In this document: one piece after another, positions 7,586 to 13,621 of the stretch
How the letters are laid out: each line of letters opens with the position of its first letter
Position numbering within the stretch: the stretch's first letter is position 1
NCBI GenBank assembly: GCA_002407645.1
Contig: DHNU01000052.1
Location: forward strand, 2,504-17,222
DNA length: 14,719 nt
Source: Ruminococcaceae bacterium UBA5408
GTDB lineage: Bacteria; Bacillota; Clostridia; Oscillospirales; Acutalibacteraceae
Direction: 5' to 3'
Notes under the pieces: model-generated
Seen by the model: only the letters and a program-made list of their open reading frames with translations
The model's database searches: none
Told to the model about the DNA's origin: nothing
Position numbers and translations under genes: made by a program

Positions 7586-9433
7586 ATGGCAAAAACAATA
7601 GGAATTGACTTAGGTACTACAAATTCATGTGTTGCTGTTATTGAAGGCGGAGAACCGGTTGTTATAGCAAATGCAGAGGGAGCAAGAACTACACCATCAG
7701 TTGTTGCTTTTTCAAAAACAGGCGAGCGTATGGTCGGTCAAGTTGCAAAGCGCCAGGCTATCACCAACCCTGACCGTACTGTTACATCAATAAAAAGAGA
7801 AATGGGTACAGATTTTAAAGTAACCATTGATTCAAAGAGCTATACTCCTCAAGAAATTTCCGCAATGATACTTCAAAAGCTTAAAGCAGATGCAGAAGCA
7901 TATCTTGGAAATAAAGTATCATCGGCAGTTATTACTGTTCCTGCTTACTTTACAGACGCACAGCGTCAGGCAACCAAAGACGCAGGTAAAATTGCGGGAT
8001 TGGATGTAAAACGTATTATTAACGAACCGACTGCCGCGGCTCTTTCCTATGGAACCGATAAGGGCGGAGAGCAGAAAATTATGGTTTATGACCTCGGCGG
8101 CGGTACATTCGATGTATCCATTATAGAAATGGGCGACGGTGTCCAGGAAGTTCTTGCAACAGCTGGTAATAACCGCTTGGGCGGCGATGACTTCGATAAC
8201 CGTGTAATGGATTGGATGGTTTCATCATTTAAGTCTGAAACAGGTATAGATTTAAGCGGCGACAAAATGGCTATGCAAAGACTTAAAGAAGCTGCTGAAA
8301 AAGCTAAAATCGAGCTTTCCGGCATGACTTCAAGTGCTATTAATCTTCCGTTTATCACAGCGGACGCAACAGGTCCGAAACACCTTGATTTAACTTTGAG
8401 CAGAGCAAAATTCAACGAACTTACAGCTGACCTTGTTGAAAAAACAATGGGACCTGTACGTCAAGCTCTGAATGATTCCGGTTTGAAGGTTGAAGAAATC
8501 AACAAAGTTCTCCTTGTCGGCGGTTCAACAAGAATTCCTGCAGTTCAGGAAGCTGTTAAGAACTTCACAGGCAAAGAACCGTTTAAGGGTATTAACCCCG
8601 ATGAATGTGTTGCAATGGGTGCCGCATTGCAGGCAGGTGTTCTAGGCGGCGAAGTTGACGGACTGCTCCTTCTCGACGTTACCCCGCTTTCACTCGGTGT
8701 TGAAACCATGGGCGGAGTTATGACCAAGGTTATTGAGAGAAACACAACTATTCCTACAAAGAAGAGCCAAACTTTCTCAACTGCCGCAGATAACCAAACC
8801 CAGGTTCAGATTAATGTTTTACAAGGTGAACGTGAATTTGCTCGGGACAACAAACAGCTCGGACTGTTTACTCTTGACGGAATTGCTCCTGCTCCGCGCG
8901 GAATTCCTCAAATTGAAGTTACTTTCGATATCGACGCAAACGGTATTGTAAATGTATCCGCACAGGATAAGGGTACAGGTAAAGAGCAGAAGATTACAAT
9001 TTCTTCAAGTACCAATATGAGCAAAGACGACATTGACAAGGCTGTTAAGGATGCAGAAAAATTTGCGGAAGAAGATAAGAAACACCGCGAAGAAATTGAG
9101 CAGAAGAACGAAGCCGAAAACCTTTGCTATGCGGTTGAAAAACTGTTAAAGGACAACGGCGATAAGATTGACGAAAATGATAAGACCGATTTAAGTGCTA
9201 AGGTTTCCGCACTTAAGGATTCGATTAAAGCAAATAATCTTGAAGATATTAAGGCTAAAAAGGATGAACTTCAAAAAGCAATGTATGCGGTAAGCGAAAA
9301 ACTTTACAAGGCCGCAGGCCCGCAGCAGGGCGCACAACCTCAGGGCAATCCTGAACAGCCTCAGCAGGACGCAAACGGCAGCAATGTTTATGATGCCGAA
9401 TACAAGGATGTTGATGACAAGGATAAAAAGTAA
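7586..9433 (+). CDS. dnaK: Chaperone protein DnaK (Hsp70)
   Basis: DnaK binds exposed hydrophobic peptide stretches in an ATP-dependent cycle with DnaJ and GrpE. The 615-residue protein has the full set of landmarks: phosphate-1 motif [13 protein letters not shown] (6-18), [11 protein letters not shown], phosphate-2 motif [11 protein letters not shown] (from 169), adenosine motif [11 protein letters not shown], the interdomain linker in [16 protein letters not shown], the beta-sandwich domain, a helical lid, and a Gln/Pro-rich flexible tail ending in acidic-lysine repeats. Around residues 75-95 it lacks the roughly two-dozen-residue insert found in Gram-negative DnaK, as is typical for Bacillota. 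ATG 7586 is preceded by GGGAGG (7573-7578). The 70 bases after grpE are AT-rich, without a promoter of its own that I can defend. Confidence 0.98.
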   Translation: MAKTIGIDLGTTNSCVAVIEGGEPVVIANAEGARTTPSVVAFSKTGERMVGQVAKRQAITNPDRTVTSIKREMGTDFKVTIDSKSYTPQEISAMILQKLKADAEAYLGNKVSSAVITVPAYFTDAQRQATKDAGKIAGLDVKRIINEPTAAALSYGTDKGGEQKIMVYDLGGGTFDVSIIEMGDGVQEVLATAGNNRLGGDDFDNRVMDWMVSSFKSETGIDLSGDKMAMQRLKEAAEKAKIELSGMTSSAINLPFITADATGPKHLDLTLSRAKFNELTADLVEKTMGPVRQALNDSGLKVEEINKVLLVGGSTRIPAVQEAVKNFTGKEPFKGINPDECVAMGAALQAGVLGGEVDGLLLLDVTPLSLGVETMGGVMTKVIERNTTIPTKKSQTFSTAADNQTQVQINVLQGEREFARDNKQLGLFTLDGIAPAPRGIPQIEVTFDIDANGIVNVSAQDKGTGKEQKITISSSTNMSKDDIDKAVKDAEKFAEEDKKHREEIEQKNEAENLCYAVEKLLKDNGDKIDENDKTDLSAKVSALKDSIKANNLEDIKAKKDELQKAMYAVSEKLYKAAGPQQGAQPQGNPEQPQQDANGSNVYDAEYKDVDDKDKK

Positions 9434-9614
9434 TCACTGATACTTTTTATTAATGAATAATGATTAGTGAAAGATGAAAATAGTCGCCAGCCTTCAAATT
9501 TGGGGGCTGGCAATCATGGGTTGATAAGAAGATTTTGTTAAGTAATATGGGTAAAATGTATTTTGAAGTGTTTTCATCCTTCATATTCATTTTTCATTTA
9601 CTATAGGAGTGATT
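9432..9614 (+). repeat. Long imperfect inverted repeat filling the dnaK-dnaJ gap
   Basis: Nearly the whole gap is one foldback. Bases 9448-9480 pair with 9571-9603, with most positions matching, a few mismatches and two one-base bulges; GATGAAAA/TTTTCATC at the inner end is perfect. Farther out, AATCACT (9432-9438, overlapping the dnaK stop codon) pairs with AGTGATT (9608-9614), which includes part of the dnaJ Shine-Dalgarno AGGAGTGA (9605-9612). The same left arm can instead pair locally: TCACTGAT (9434-9441) with ATTAGTGA (9463-9470), one G-T pair. This could be a MITE-like element or a regulatory RNA fold; the sequence shows the pairing potential but not which. Confidence 0.75.
9486..9511 (+). 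promoter_or_regulatory. Strong intercistronic hairpin between dnaK and dnaJ
   Basis: GCCAGCC (9486-9492) pairs with GGCTGGC (9505-9511), and the stem extends inward by two G-T pairs, C-G and A-T, to an AATT loop (9497-9500), 11 pairs in all. No T run follows (CAATCATGGG), so it is not a classical terminator. It may protect or process the dnaK transcript, or be the core of the surrounding inverted repeat. Confidence 0.8.
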
Positions 9615-9617
9615 TGT

Positions 9618-10763
9618 TTGGCTGAAAAAAGGGATTATTATGAGGTAATGGGCGTTCCTAAAAATGCAACGGACGCAGAGATAAAAAAAGCATATCGCAA
9701 ACTTGCAAAAAAATATCATCCGGATTTAAACCCGGGCGACAAAACGGCAGAGGCTAAATTTAAAGAAGTAAATGAAGCATATGAAGTGCTTTCCGATAAG
9801 GATAAAAGAGCCCGCTACGACCAATTCGGCCACGCGGGAGTAGACCCGAACTTCGGCGGGGGCACAGGTGGAAGTCCGTTTACCGGCGATTTTGATTTCG
9901 GGGATATTTTCGACAGCTTTTTCGGCGGTGGTTTTGGCGGCTTTGGCAGACGAACCGCAAATCCGAACGCACCTCGACGCGGAAGCGACATCCAGGCTGT
10001 AGTTAATATAAGTTTTGAAGAAGCGGCTAAAGGATGTAAAAAGACTGTATCTTTTGAAAAAGTAGATACTTGTTCAGACTGCCGCGGAAGCGGCGCACAA
10101 AAAGGCACTTCTGCCAAAACCTGTCCAAACTGTAATGGTACGGGACAGGTACGCATAAGCCAGAGAACACCGTTTGGAATGGTTCAAACCAGCCGAACCT
10201 GCGACAGATGTCACGGAAACGGTAAAGTTATAGACAATCCGTGCAAAACCTGTGGAGGAACGGGAAAAGTACACAAACAGAAAACTATTGAAATTAATAT
10301 TCCCGCGGGCATTGACAACGAACAAGTTTTAAATGTCAGCAATCAGGGGAACTCCGGTACTAATGGAGGACTAAGCGGTGATTTACACGTATTTGTAAAT
10401 GTAAGACCGCATCCGATTTTTGAACGGAGGGGCAACGATGTTTGGTGTGAAGTTCCGATTACATTTACACAGGCGGCTCTCGGCGATGAAATTGTAGTAC
10501 CAACGATTGATGGACGAGTAAGCTACCAAGTACGAGAAGGAACACAGCCCGGAGATGTGTTTAAGCTTAAGAGTAAGGGAATACCGAGGATAGGCGGACA
10601 CGGCCGCGGCGACCAATTTGTACGTGTAACCATTGAAGTACCTAAAAATCTTACTGCAAAACAGAAAGAGATACTTAAGGAATTTGACAGCGTTGCAGAA
10701 GAGAAAAATTATCAAAAGAGAAAAACATTCGTCGACAGAATTAAAAGTATGTTTGGGGAATAA
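9618..10763 (+). CDS. dnaJ: Chaperone protein DnaJ (type I Hsp40)
   Basis: DnaJ delivers substrates to DnaK and stimulates its ATPase. The 381-residue protein has a J domain (about 5-70) with HPD at 34-36, a Gly/Phe-rich region (about 75-115), a zinc domain with four intact motifs ([32 protein letters not shown]), and the C-terminal substrate-binding domains. I place the start at TTG 9618 because AGGAGTGA (9605-9612) ends five bases upstream and the protein then begins [13 protein letters not shown] like its homologues. The in-frame GTG at 9609 lies inside the ribosome site. The gene is last in the operon and is separated from dnaK by 184 bases holding the foldback described separately, so its expression may be uncoupled from dnaK. 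Confidence 0.97.
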   Translation: MAEKRDYYEVMGVPKNATDAEIKKAYRKLAKKYHPDLNPGDKTAEAKFKEVNEAYEVLSDKDKRARYDQFGHAGVDPNFGGGTGGSPFTGDFDFGDIFDSFFGGGFGGFGRRTANPNAPRRGSDIQAVVNISFEEAAKGCKKTVSFEKVDTCSDCRGSGAQKGTSAKTCPNCNGTGQVRISQRTPFGMVQTSRTCDRCHGNGKVIDNPCKTCGGTGKVHKQKTIEINIPAGIDNEQVLNVSNQGNSGTNGGLSGDLHVFVNVRPHPIFERRGNDVWCEVPITFTQAALGDEIVVPTIDGRVSYQVREGTQPGDVFKLKSKGIPRIGGHGRGDQFVRVTIEVPKNLTAKQKEILKEFDSVAEEKNYQKRKTFVDRIKSMFGE

Positions 10764-10766
10764 AAA

Positions 10767-10807
10767 AATCGGCTCATTTTCGTTAGAAAAGAGGGCCGAT
10801 TTCTTTT
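10767..10807 (+). terminator. Rho-independent terminator of the heat-shock operon
   Basis: AATCGGC (10767-10773) pairs with GCCGATT (10795-10801), with further T-G and C-G pairs and an inner TTTT/AAAA pairing. The stem is followed by a T-rich tail (TCTTTT, 10802-10807). It starts four bases after the dnaJ stop codon. Confidence 0.88.
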
Positions 10808-11040
10808 ACTGTAATTTTGGGAATATTTAATATAGAACCTCTGGAATTTACTGCTTTACCTATTGTGAAAAAACAGGATATTGGATACGGTACTAACATA
10901 AACAAATAAGTTTAGCCCGCCGAAATGGCGGGATTTTTTCTGCTTTAAAATATTTTTCGCTTAATTTGCTTTTTAAAGGCAATTTTACAGCGTAAAGTTC
11001 TGTGTATTGAGAAGAATATTAAATCATAAAATTAATTATC
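10808..11040. other. Intergenic region with an orphan terminator and no gene seen
   Basis: Between the dnaJ terminator and the lysozyme ribosome site there is no open frame of useful size. About 110 bases after the first terminator there is a second, complete one (10916-10939). A weak promoter-like pair lies ahead of it: TTTACT (10805-10810) and TAATAT (10828-10833) with 17 bases between. A short transcript of about 100 bases is therefore conceivable. The stretch also contains the second copy of a 16-base string (10825-10840). Confidence 0.45.
10916..10939 (+). terminator. Second rho-independent terminator upstream of the lysis cassette
   Basis: CCCGCC (10916-10921) and GGCGGG (10927-10932) form a GC stem with loop GAAAT, followed by ATTTTTT. 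No recognised gene ends just before it. It may back up the dnaJ terminator or end a small RNA. Confidence 0.85.
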
Positions 11041-11051
11041 GGAGGTAGTAA

Positions 11052-11687
11052 ATGTACAGGGCTAAAGGAATAGACGTTTCTCACCACCAGGGGAGAATCG
11101 ATTTTAGAAAGGTCAAAAATTCGGGAATAGGTTTTGTAATGCTGCGCGCAGGATACGGATGGGAAAATCCCTCGGTGCAGACTGACAGAATGTTCAAAAA
11201 TAATTATGAAAGCGCCAAAGCTGTGGGACTGCCGTGCGGTGCTTATCATTACAGCTATGCGAGAAATCCGCGTGAAGCTCAGCTTGAGGCGGATTTCTTT
11301 TTAAATATTGTAAAGGGCTGTAAATTTGAATACCCCATAGCTTTTGACATGGAGGATAAATCACAGTCGGGATTAAGCCGCAAAATGCTTACGGATACGG
11401 TAATTGCTTTTTGTGACAAAGTCGAAAAAGCAGGGTATTATGTGTGTTTATATACTAATCCCAACTGGATAAAAAATCACCTTGATATATGCAGGATTAA
11501 AAGGTTTGATATTTGGCTTGCAAGGTACAATATTTCACCAGGGTACAAAAATATAGGTATGTGGCAGTATTCAAACTGCGGAAAAATAAACGGAATTAAT
11601 ACACGCGTCGATTTGGATTTTGCATATAAAAACTACCCTTACATCATTAAGAAAAACGGGCTTAACGGCTTTAAAAGGGAATCGTGA
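11052..11687 (+). CDS. GH25-family lysozyme (phage-type muramidase)
   Basis: The 211-residue protein consists of one glycoside hydrolase family 25 domain, which cleaves the bond between N-acetylmuramic acid and N-acetylglucosamine in peptidoglycan. Landmarks are GIDVSHHQG near the N-terminus (D8), the strand with FVMLRAGYG, the catalytic DxE in AFDMED (D99, E101), LYTNPNW, and the closing MWQYS...VDLDFAY block. There is no signal peptide and no cell-wall-binding repeat, so export would need a holin, as for phage endolysins. ATG 11052 follows a perfect GGAGGT (11041-11046). The stop overlaps the next gene, and a holin-like gene follows, so the three form a lysis-type cassette. Whether it belongs to a decayed prophage or has been recruited by the host cannot be decided from the sequence. 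Confidence 0.92.
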   Translation: MYRAKGIDVSHHQGRIDFRKVKNSGIGFVMLRAGYGWENPSVQTDRMFKNNYESAKAVGLPCGAYHYSYARNPREAQLEADFFLNIVKGCKFEYPIAFDMEDKSQSGLSRKMLTDTVIAFCDKVEKAGYYVCLYTNPNWIKNHLDICRIKRFDIWLARYNISPGYKNIGMWQYSNCGKINGINTRVDLDFAYKNYPYIIKKNGLNGFKRES

Positions 11688-12007
11688 TGGAAATGCTTAA
11701 TGAACAAATTTGTATTCAGCGTCAGAAAACGATTGACGAAAGGTGCCTGCGGGAACAGAAAGACCTTGAAAGAATTGAAAGAAAACAAGAGGAAGAAGAA
11801 AACCGCAGTGAAAAAATCGAAGACCTTAACATAAAAATGGGTGAGATTTTAAAAAATCACGAAGAAAAAATTTTAAGCCATGACAAAAGGATAGGAAAAT
11901 TAGAGGAAGTTTCCGTCGAGCGGTATAATTCGATTATTAATTATGTGCTTTCGGGACTTATCGGTGCGGTTGTATCAACCGCAATGAATGTTATTTTAGG
12001 GGGCTGA
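11687..12007 (+). CDS. Coiled-coil protein with C-terminal membrane helix, XhlA-like layout
   Basis: The 106-residue protein is a long charged helix rich in Glu, Lys, Arg and Gln (about 5-75, coiled-coil character), followed by one hydrophobic segment (about 83-104) with a small Gly-Gly end. This layout, in front of a holin and after an endolysin, resembles the XhlA haemolysin/holin-helper proteins of Bacillus prophage PBSX. I see a similarity of architecture and position, not of sequence. The start at ATG 11687 shares one base with the lysozyme stop (TGATG) and has AAAAGGGA (11673-11680) six bases upstream; GTG 11684 is in frame but too close to that site. The likely job is to assist membrane permeabilisation or to hold the lysozyme at the membrane. 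Confidence 0.75.
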   Translation: MEMLNEQICIQRQKTIDERCLREQKDLERIERKQEEEENRSEKIEDLNIKMGEILKNHEEKILSHDKRIGKLEEVSVERYNSIINYVLSGLIGAVVSTAMNVILGG

Positions 12008-12012
12008 AAAGT

Positions 12013-12294
12013 TTGGAGTATTTCGGGTTATTTTTACTTTCAATAATAGTCGAGGGAGTTATTACATATTTTAAAGAGTTCTTTATAAACGGAGAAATAA
12101 AATGGGAAATGGCCGCATCGGTTTTACTCGGAATTTTTGTTGCAGTTGCCTATGGGGTTGACCTTTTGGCGGATATGGGAATGCAGACAAACATTCCGTA
12201 TGTGGGCAGCATACTTACGGGAATCCTCATCAGCCGCGGCAGCAACTATGTTTTTGACCTTGTAAAAAAGCTGACAGAGGCAAAGCAGGATTAA
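12013..12294 (+). CDS. Holin-like small membrane protein
   Basis: The 93-residue protein has about three hydrophobic segments (roughly 3-20, 32-53 and 62-76) and a charged C-terminal tail (DLVKKLTEAKQD). Such a layout is usual for class I holins, which form membrane holes that release endolysins. The segment around TGILISRGSNYVFDLVKK is of the kind found at the end of many clostridial phage holins, which I recall as a family pattern rather than an exact match. The start is TTG 12013 with AGGGGG (11998-12003) upstream. It lies five bases after the coiled-coil gene and a terminator begins right after its stop, closing the cassette. Holin is the best call because of size, topology and neighbours. 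Confidence 0.75.
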   Translation: MEYFGLFLLSIIVEGVITYFKEFFINGEIKWEMAASVLLGIFVAVAYGVDLLADMGMQTNIPYVGSILTGILISRGSNYVFDLVKKLTEAKQD

Positions 12295-12330
12295 ATAAAG
12301 AAGAGCCGTCGGAAAGACGGCTTTCTTTAT
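12295..12330 (+). terminator. Terminator after the holin-like gene (possibly bidirectional)
   Basis: AGCCGTC (12304-12310) pairs with GACGGCT (12316-12322) around loop GGAAA, and an outer ATAAAG (12295-12300) pairs with CTTTAT (12325-12330). The T-rich right side and A-rich left side would allow function in both directions. It abuts the holin stop codon. Confidence 0.88.
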
Positions 12331-12360
12331 GCCTAAAACTAATAAATAACAATACGAATC

Positions 12361-12389
12361 TTGAGGTATTGGAATTAAAATGTTATAAT
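12361..12389 (+). promoter_or_regulatory. Strong sigma-A type promoter with extended -10
   Basis: TTGAGG (12361-12366), 17 bases, then TATAAT (12384-12389) preceded by TGT, an extended -10. It is the best-formed promoter in the window besides the hrcA one. Transcription would begin near 12396, leaving a leader of about 175 bases before the first gene downstream. Confidence 0.82.
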
Positions 12390-12571
12390 TAATTACCGAC
12401 TAACATAAGGTTTACATAAATGCTGTATATGAAACAAATGATATTTTAAGTAAAGATGTGATTTGCATAAATACTGACAATTAAACTTTTAAATTCCTTT
12501 ATTGTAAATAGAATTAAAGAAACATGGTTCTATATCGTGCTCTAAATTTTATAAAAGGAGTGCAGAATAAC
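12390..12571 (+). other. Long 5' leader upstream of the unknown secreted-protein gene
   Basis: About 175 bases separate the predicted transcription start from the next gene start. The leader contains a nine-codon frame, ATG 12420 to TAA 12449, with AAGG (12407-12410) upstream, which could be a leader peptide or chance. No riboswitch class was recognised. Confidence 0.4.
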
Positions 12572-13060
12572 ATGAAAAAACGGAAAACGGTAATTAGTGT
12601 AATACTTTGCACCTTAATTATCGGTGTATGCGGTGTTTACATTACTTCGAATAACAATACTGTTACCATTGGAGATGTTGTTGGCTCTAATTCCGAAGAA
12701 TTCGCGAAGATTGAAATATACAAAACGGGAAAGTATAAAATTATTACCGACAAATCGGAAATTTCTGATTTATTGAATAAGTTGTCGGCAATCCAGTTAA
12801 AGAAATCACAAACTGACCCTAACATGGACGGAGGGACATATTCAGTTAAATTTTATCCATCTGACGGCAGCGGAAGTTTTACTTTATCAGATGGCGGAAA
12901 TGGAAAGTTTTCAAAAGAGAAAAACTGTAATTTCCGGATTCCAGAAGGTTGGTGTCGTATAAAAAAGGGGACATCTTATGATACAGGGACTAAAACAATG
13001 AATTATTATTTCGATACAGTTTCGGGAACGGTACATAGTTTAAACCCGACAGCCACATAA
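12572..13060 (+). CDS. Unknown exported or membrane-anchored protein
   Basis: The 162-residue protein opens with a basic stretch (MKKRK) and a hydrophobic segment (about 6-24), consistent with a signal peptide or N-terminal anchor. The sequence around Cys13 and Cys20 does not fit a lipobox. The rest is soluble-looking and probably beta-rich, with KIEIYKTGKYKIITD, a short helical DKSEISDLLNKL, a strand pattern VKFYPSDGSGSFTLSDGG, and two cysteines (NCNFRIPEGWC) that could form a disulfide. I chose ATG 12572 because of AAAGGAG (12554-12560) upstream and the typical signal-peptide start; the in-frame ATG 12524 adds 16 residues without a ribosome site. I do not recognise the family. It is 68 bases ahead of a small membrane protein on the same strand, and both may share the strong promoter at 12361-12389. 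Confidence 0.75.
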   Translation: MKKRKTVISVILCTLIIGVCGVYITSNNNTVTIGDVVGSNSEEFAKIEIYKTGKYKIITDKSEISDLLNKLSAIQLKKSQTDPNMDGGTYSVKFYPSDGSGSFTLSDGGNGKFSKEKNCNFRIPEGWCRIKKGTSYDTGTKTMNYYFDTVSGTVHSLNPTAT

Positions 13061-13128
13061 ATTAAACACATGGGGGTAGCTATGTTATTAATTTAAAAAA
13101 TTTTTAGAGTAAATGGAGATTAAATAAT

Positions 13129-13413
13129 TTGAATTTATTTATTGAGTGTTTTGTTGCCGGTGTAGGAGCCATTGTTTATGCAATCGGTTGGTATTTATCA
13201 TCAATAAATCCCGCAATTCCATATATTTTATCTATCTTTTCTACACTGATGATTCATAACACTGCAGTAACAACTGTTATACACAATTATAAATCGCCTA
13301 CACAAAAAGGCAAAATAACTGCTCGTAAAAATTTAATTTATTTATTCATTATGCTTATTGTGTATTGGATTTTAACTTATATTTTTATAAATTTAGGTAT
13401 AATTAAAAAATAA
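13129..13413 (+). CDS. Small multi-pass membrane protein of unknown function
   Basis: The 94-residue protein has three hydrophobic segments (about 5-24, 30-50 and 67-91). A basic loop lies between the second and third (NYKSPTQKGKITARK) and the C-terminus is IIKK. By the positive-inside rule that loop and the C-terminus cannot both easily be cytoplasmic if there are three crossings, so the topology is uncertain. The start is TTG 13129 with TGGAGA (13114-13119) nine bases upstream. A very strong hairpin terminator follows the stop by 23 bases. No family was recognised. It could be a partner of the upstream exported protein, but only adjacency suggests this. Confidence 0.65.
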   Translation: MNLFIECFVAGVGAIVYAIGWYLSSINPAIPYILSIFSTLMIHNTAVTTVIHNYKSPTQKGKITARKNLIYLFIMLIVYWILTYIFINLGIIKK

Positions 13414-13436
13414 TAAATCTTCTTTTCAGCTAAAGT

Positions 13437-13475
13437 AAAAGGGTGTTTCGTGCTTTGCATGGAACGCCCTTTTTA
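13437..13475 (+). terminator. Long-stem terminator ending the accessory genes
   Basis: AAAAGGG (13437-13443) pairs with CCCTTTT (13467-13473), and pairing continues inward with a few G-T pairs to a TTT loop at 13454-13456, about 17 pairs in all. The right arm runs into a T tract. It stops transcription before the convergent secA. Confidence 0.9.
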
Positions 13476-13560
13476 CACGGCAGTTTAAAAAAGCTCTTAA
13501 TAGGATTTGACAATAATGCCAGGTGCAAGATTTGCATTAAATCCATGATGATTTAACATA

Positions 13561-13587
13561 ACAAAAGCCGCCGAAATTCGGCGGCTT
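13561..13587 (-). terminator. Rho-independent terminator of secA
   Basis: AAGCCGCCG (13565-13573) and CGGCGGCTT (13579-13587) form a perfect 9-bp GC stem with a five-base loop. Read on the minus strand it is followed by TTTTGT. It lies 35 bases beyond the secA stop codon. Confidence 0.9.
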
Positions 13588-13621
13588 AATTATTATAGGT
13601 AATGTTTAGTGCTTTGATTTA

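Noticed and set aside
12524..12571. ATG 12524 as the start of the exported protein
   Set aside because: No ribosome site precedes it, and the downstream ATG 12572 gives a standard signal-peptide start behind AAAGGAG.
12572..12640. Lipoprotein signal in the unknown exported protein
   Set aside because: The residues before Cys13 and Cys20 (V-I-L and I-G-V) do not fit the lipobox, which needs a small residue directly before the cysteine.
13507..13512. TTGACA as a promoter between the accessory genes and secA
   Set aside because: No -10 hexamer is found at 15-19 bases, and no plus-strand gene follows.
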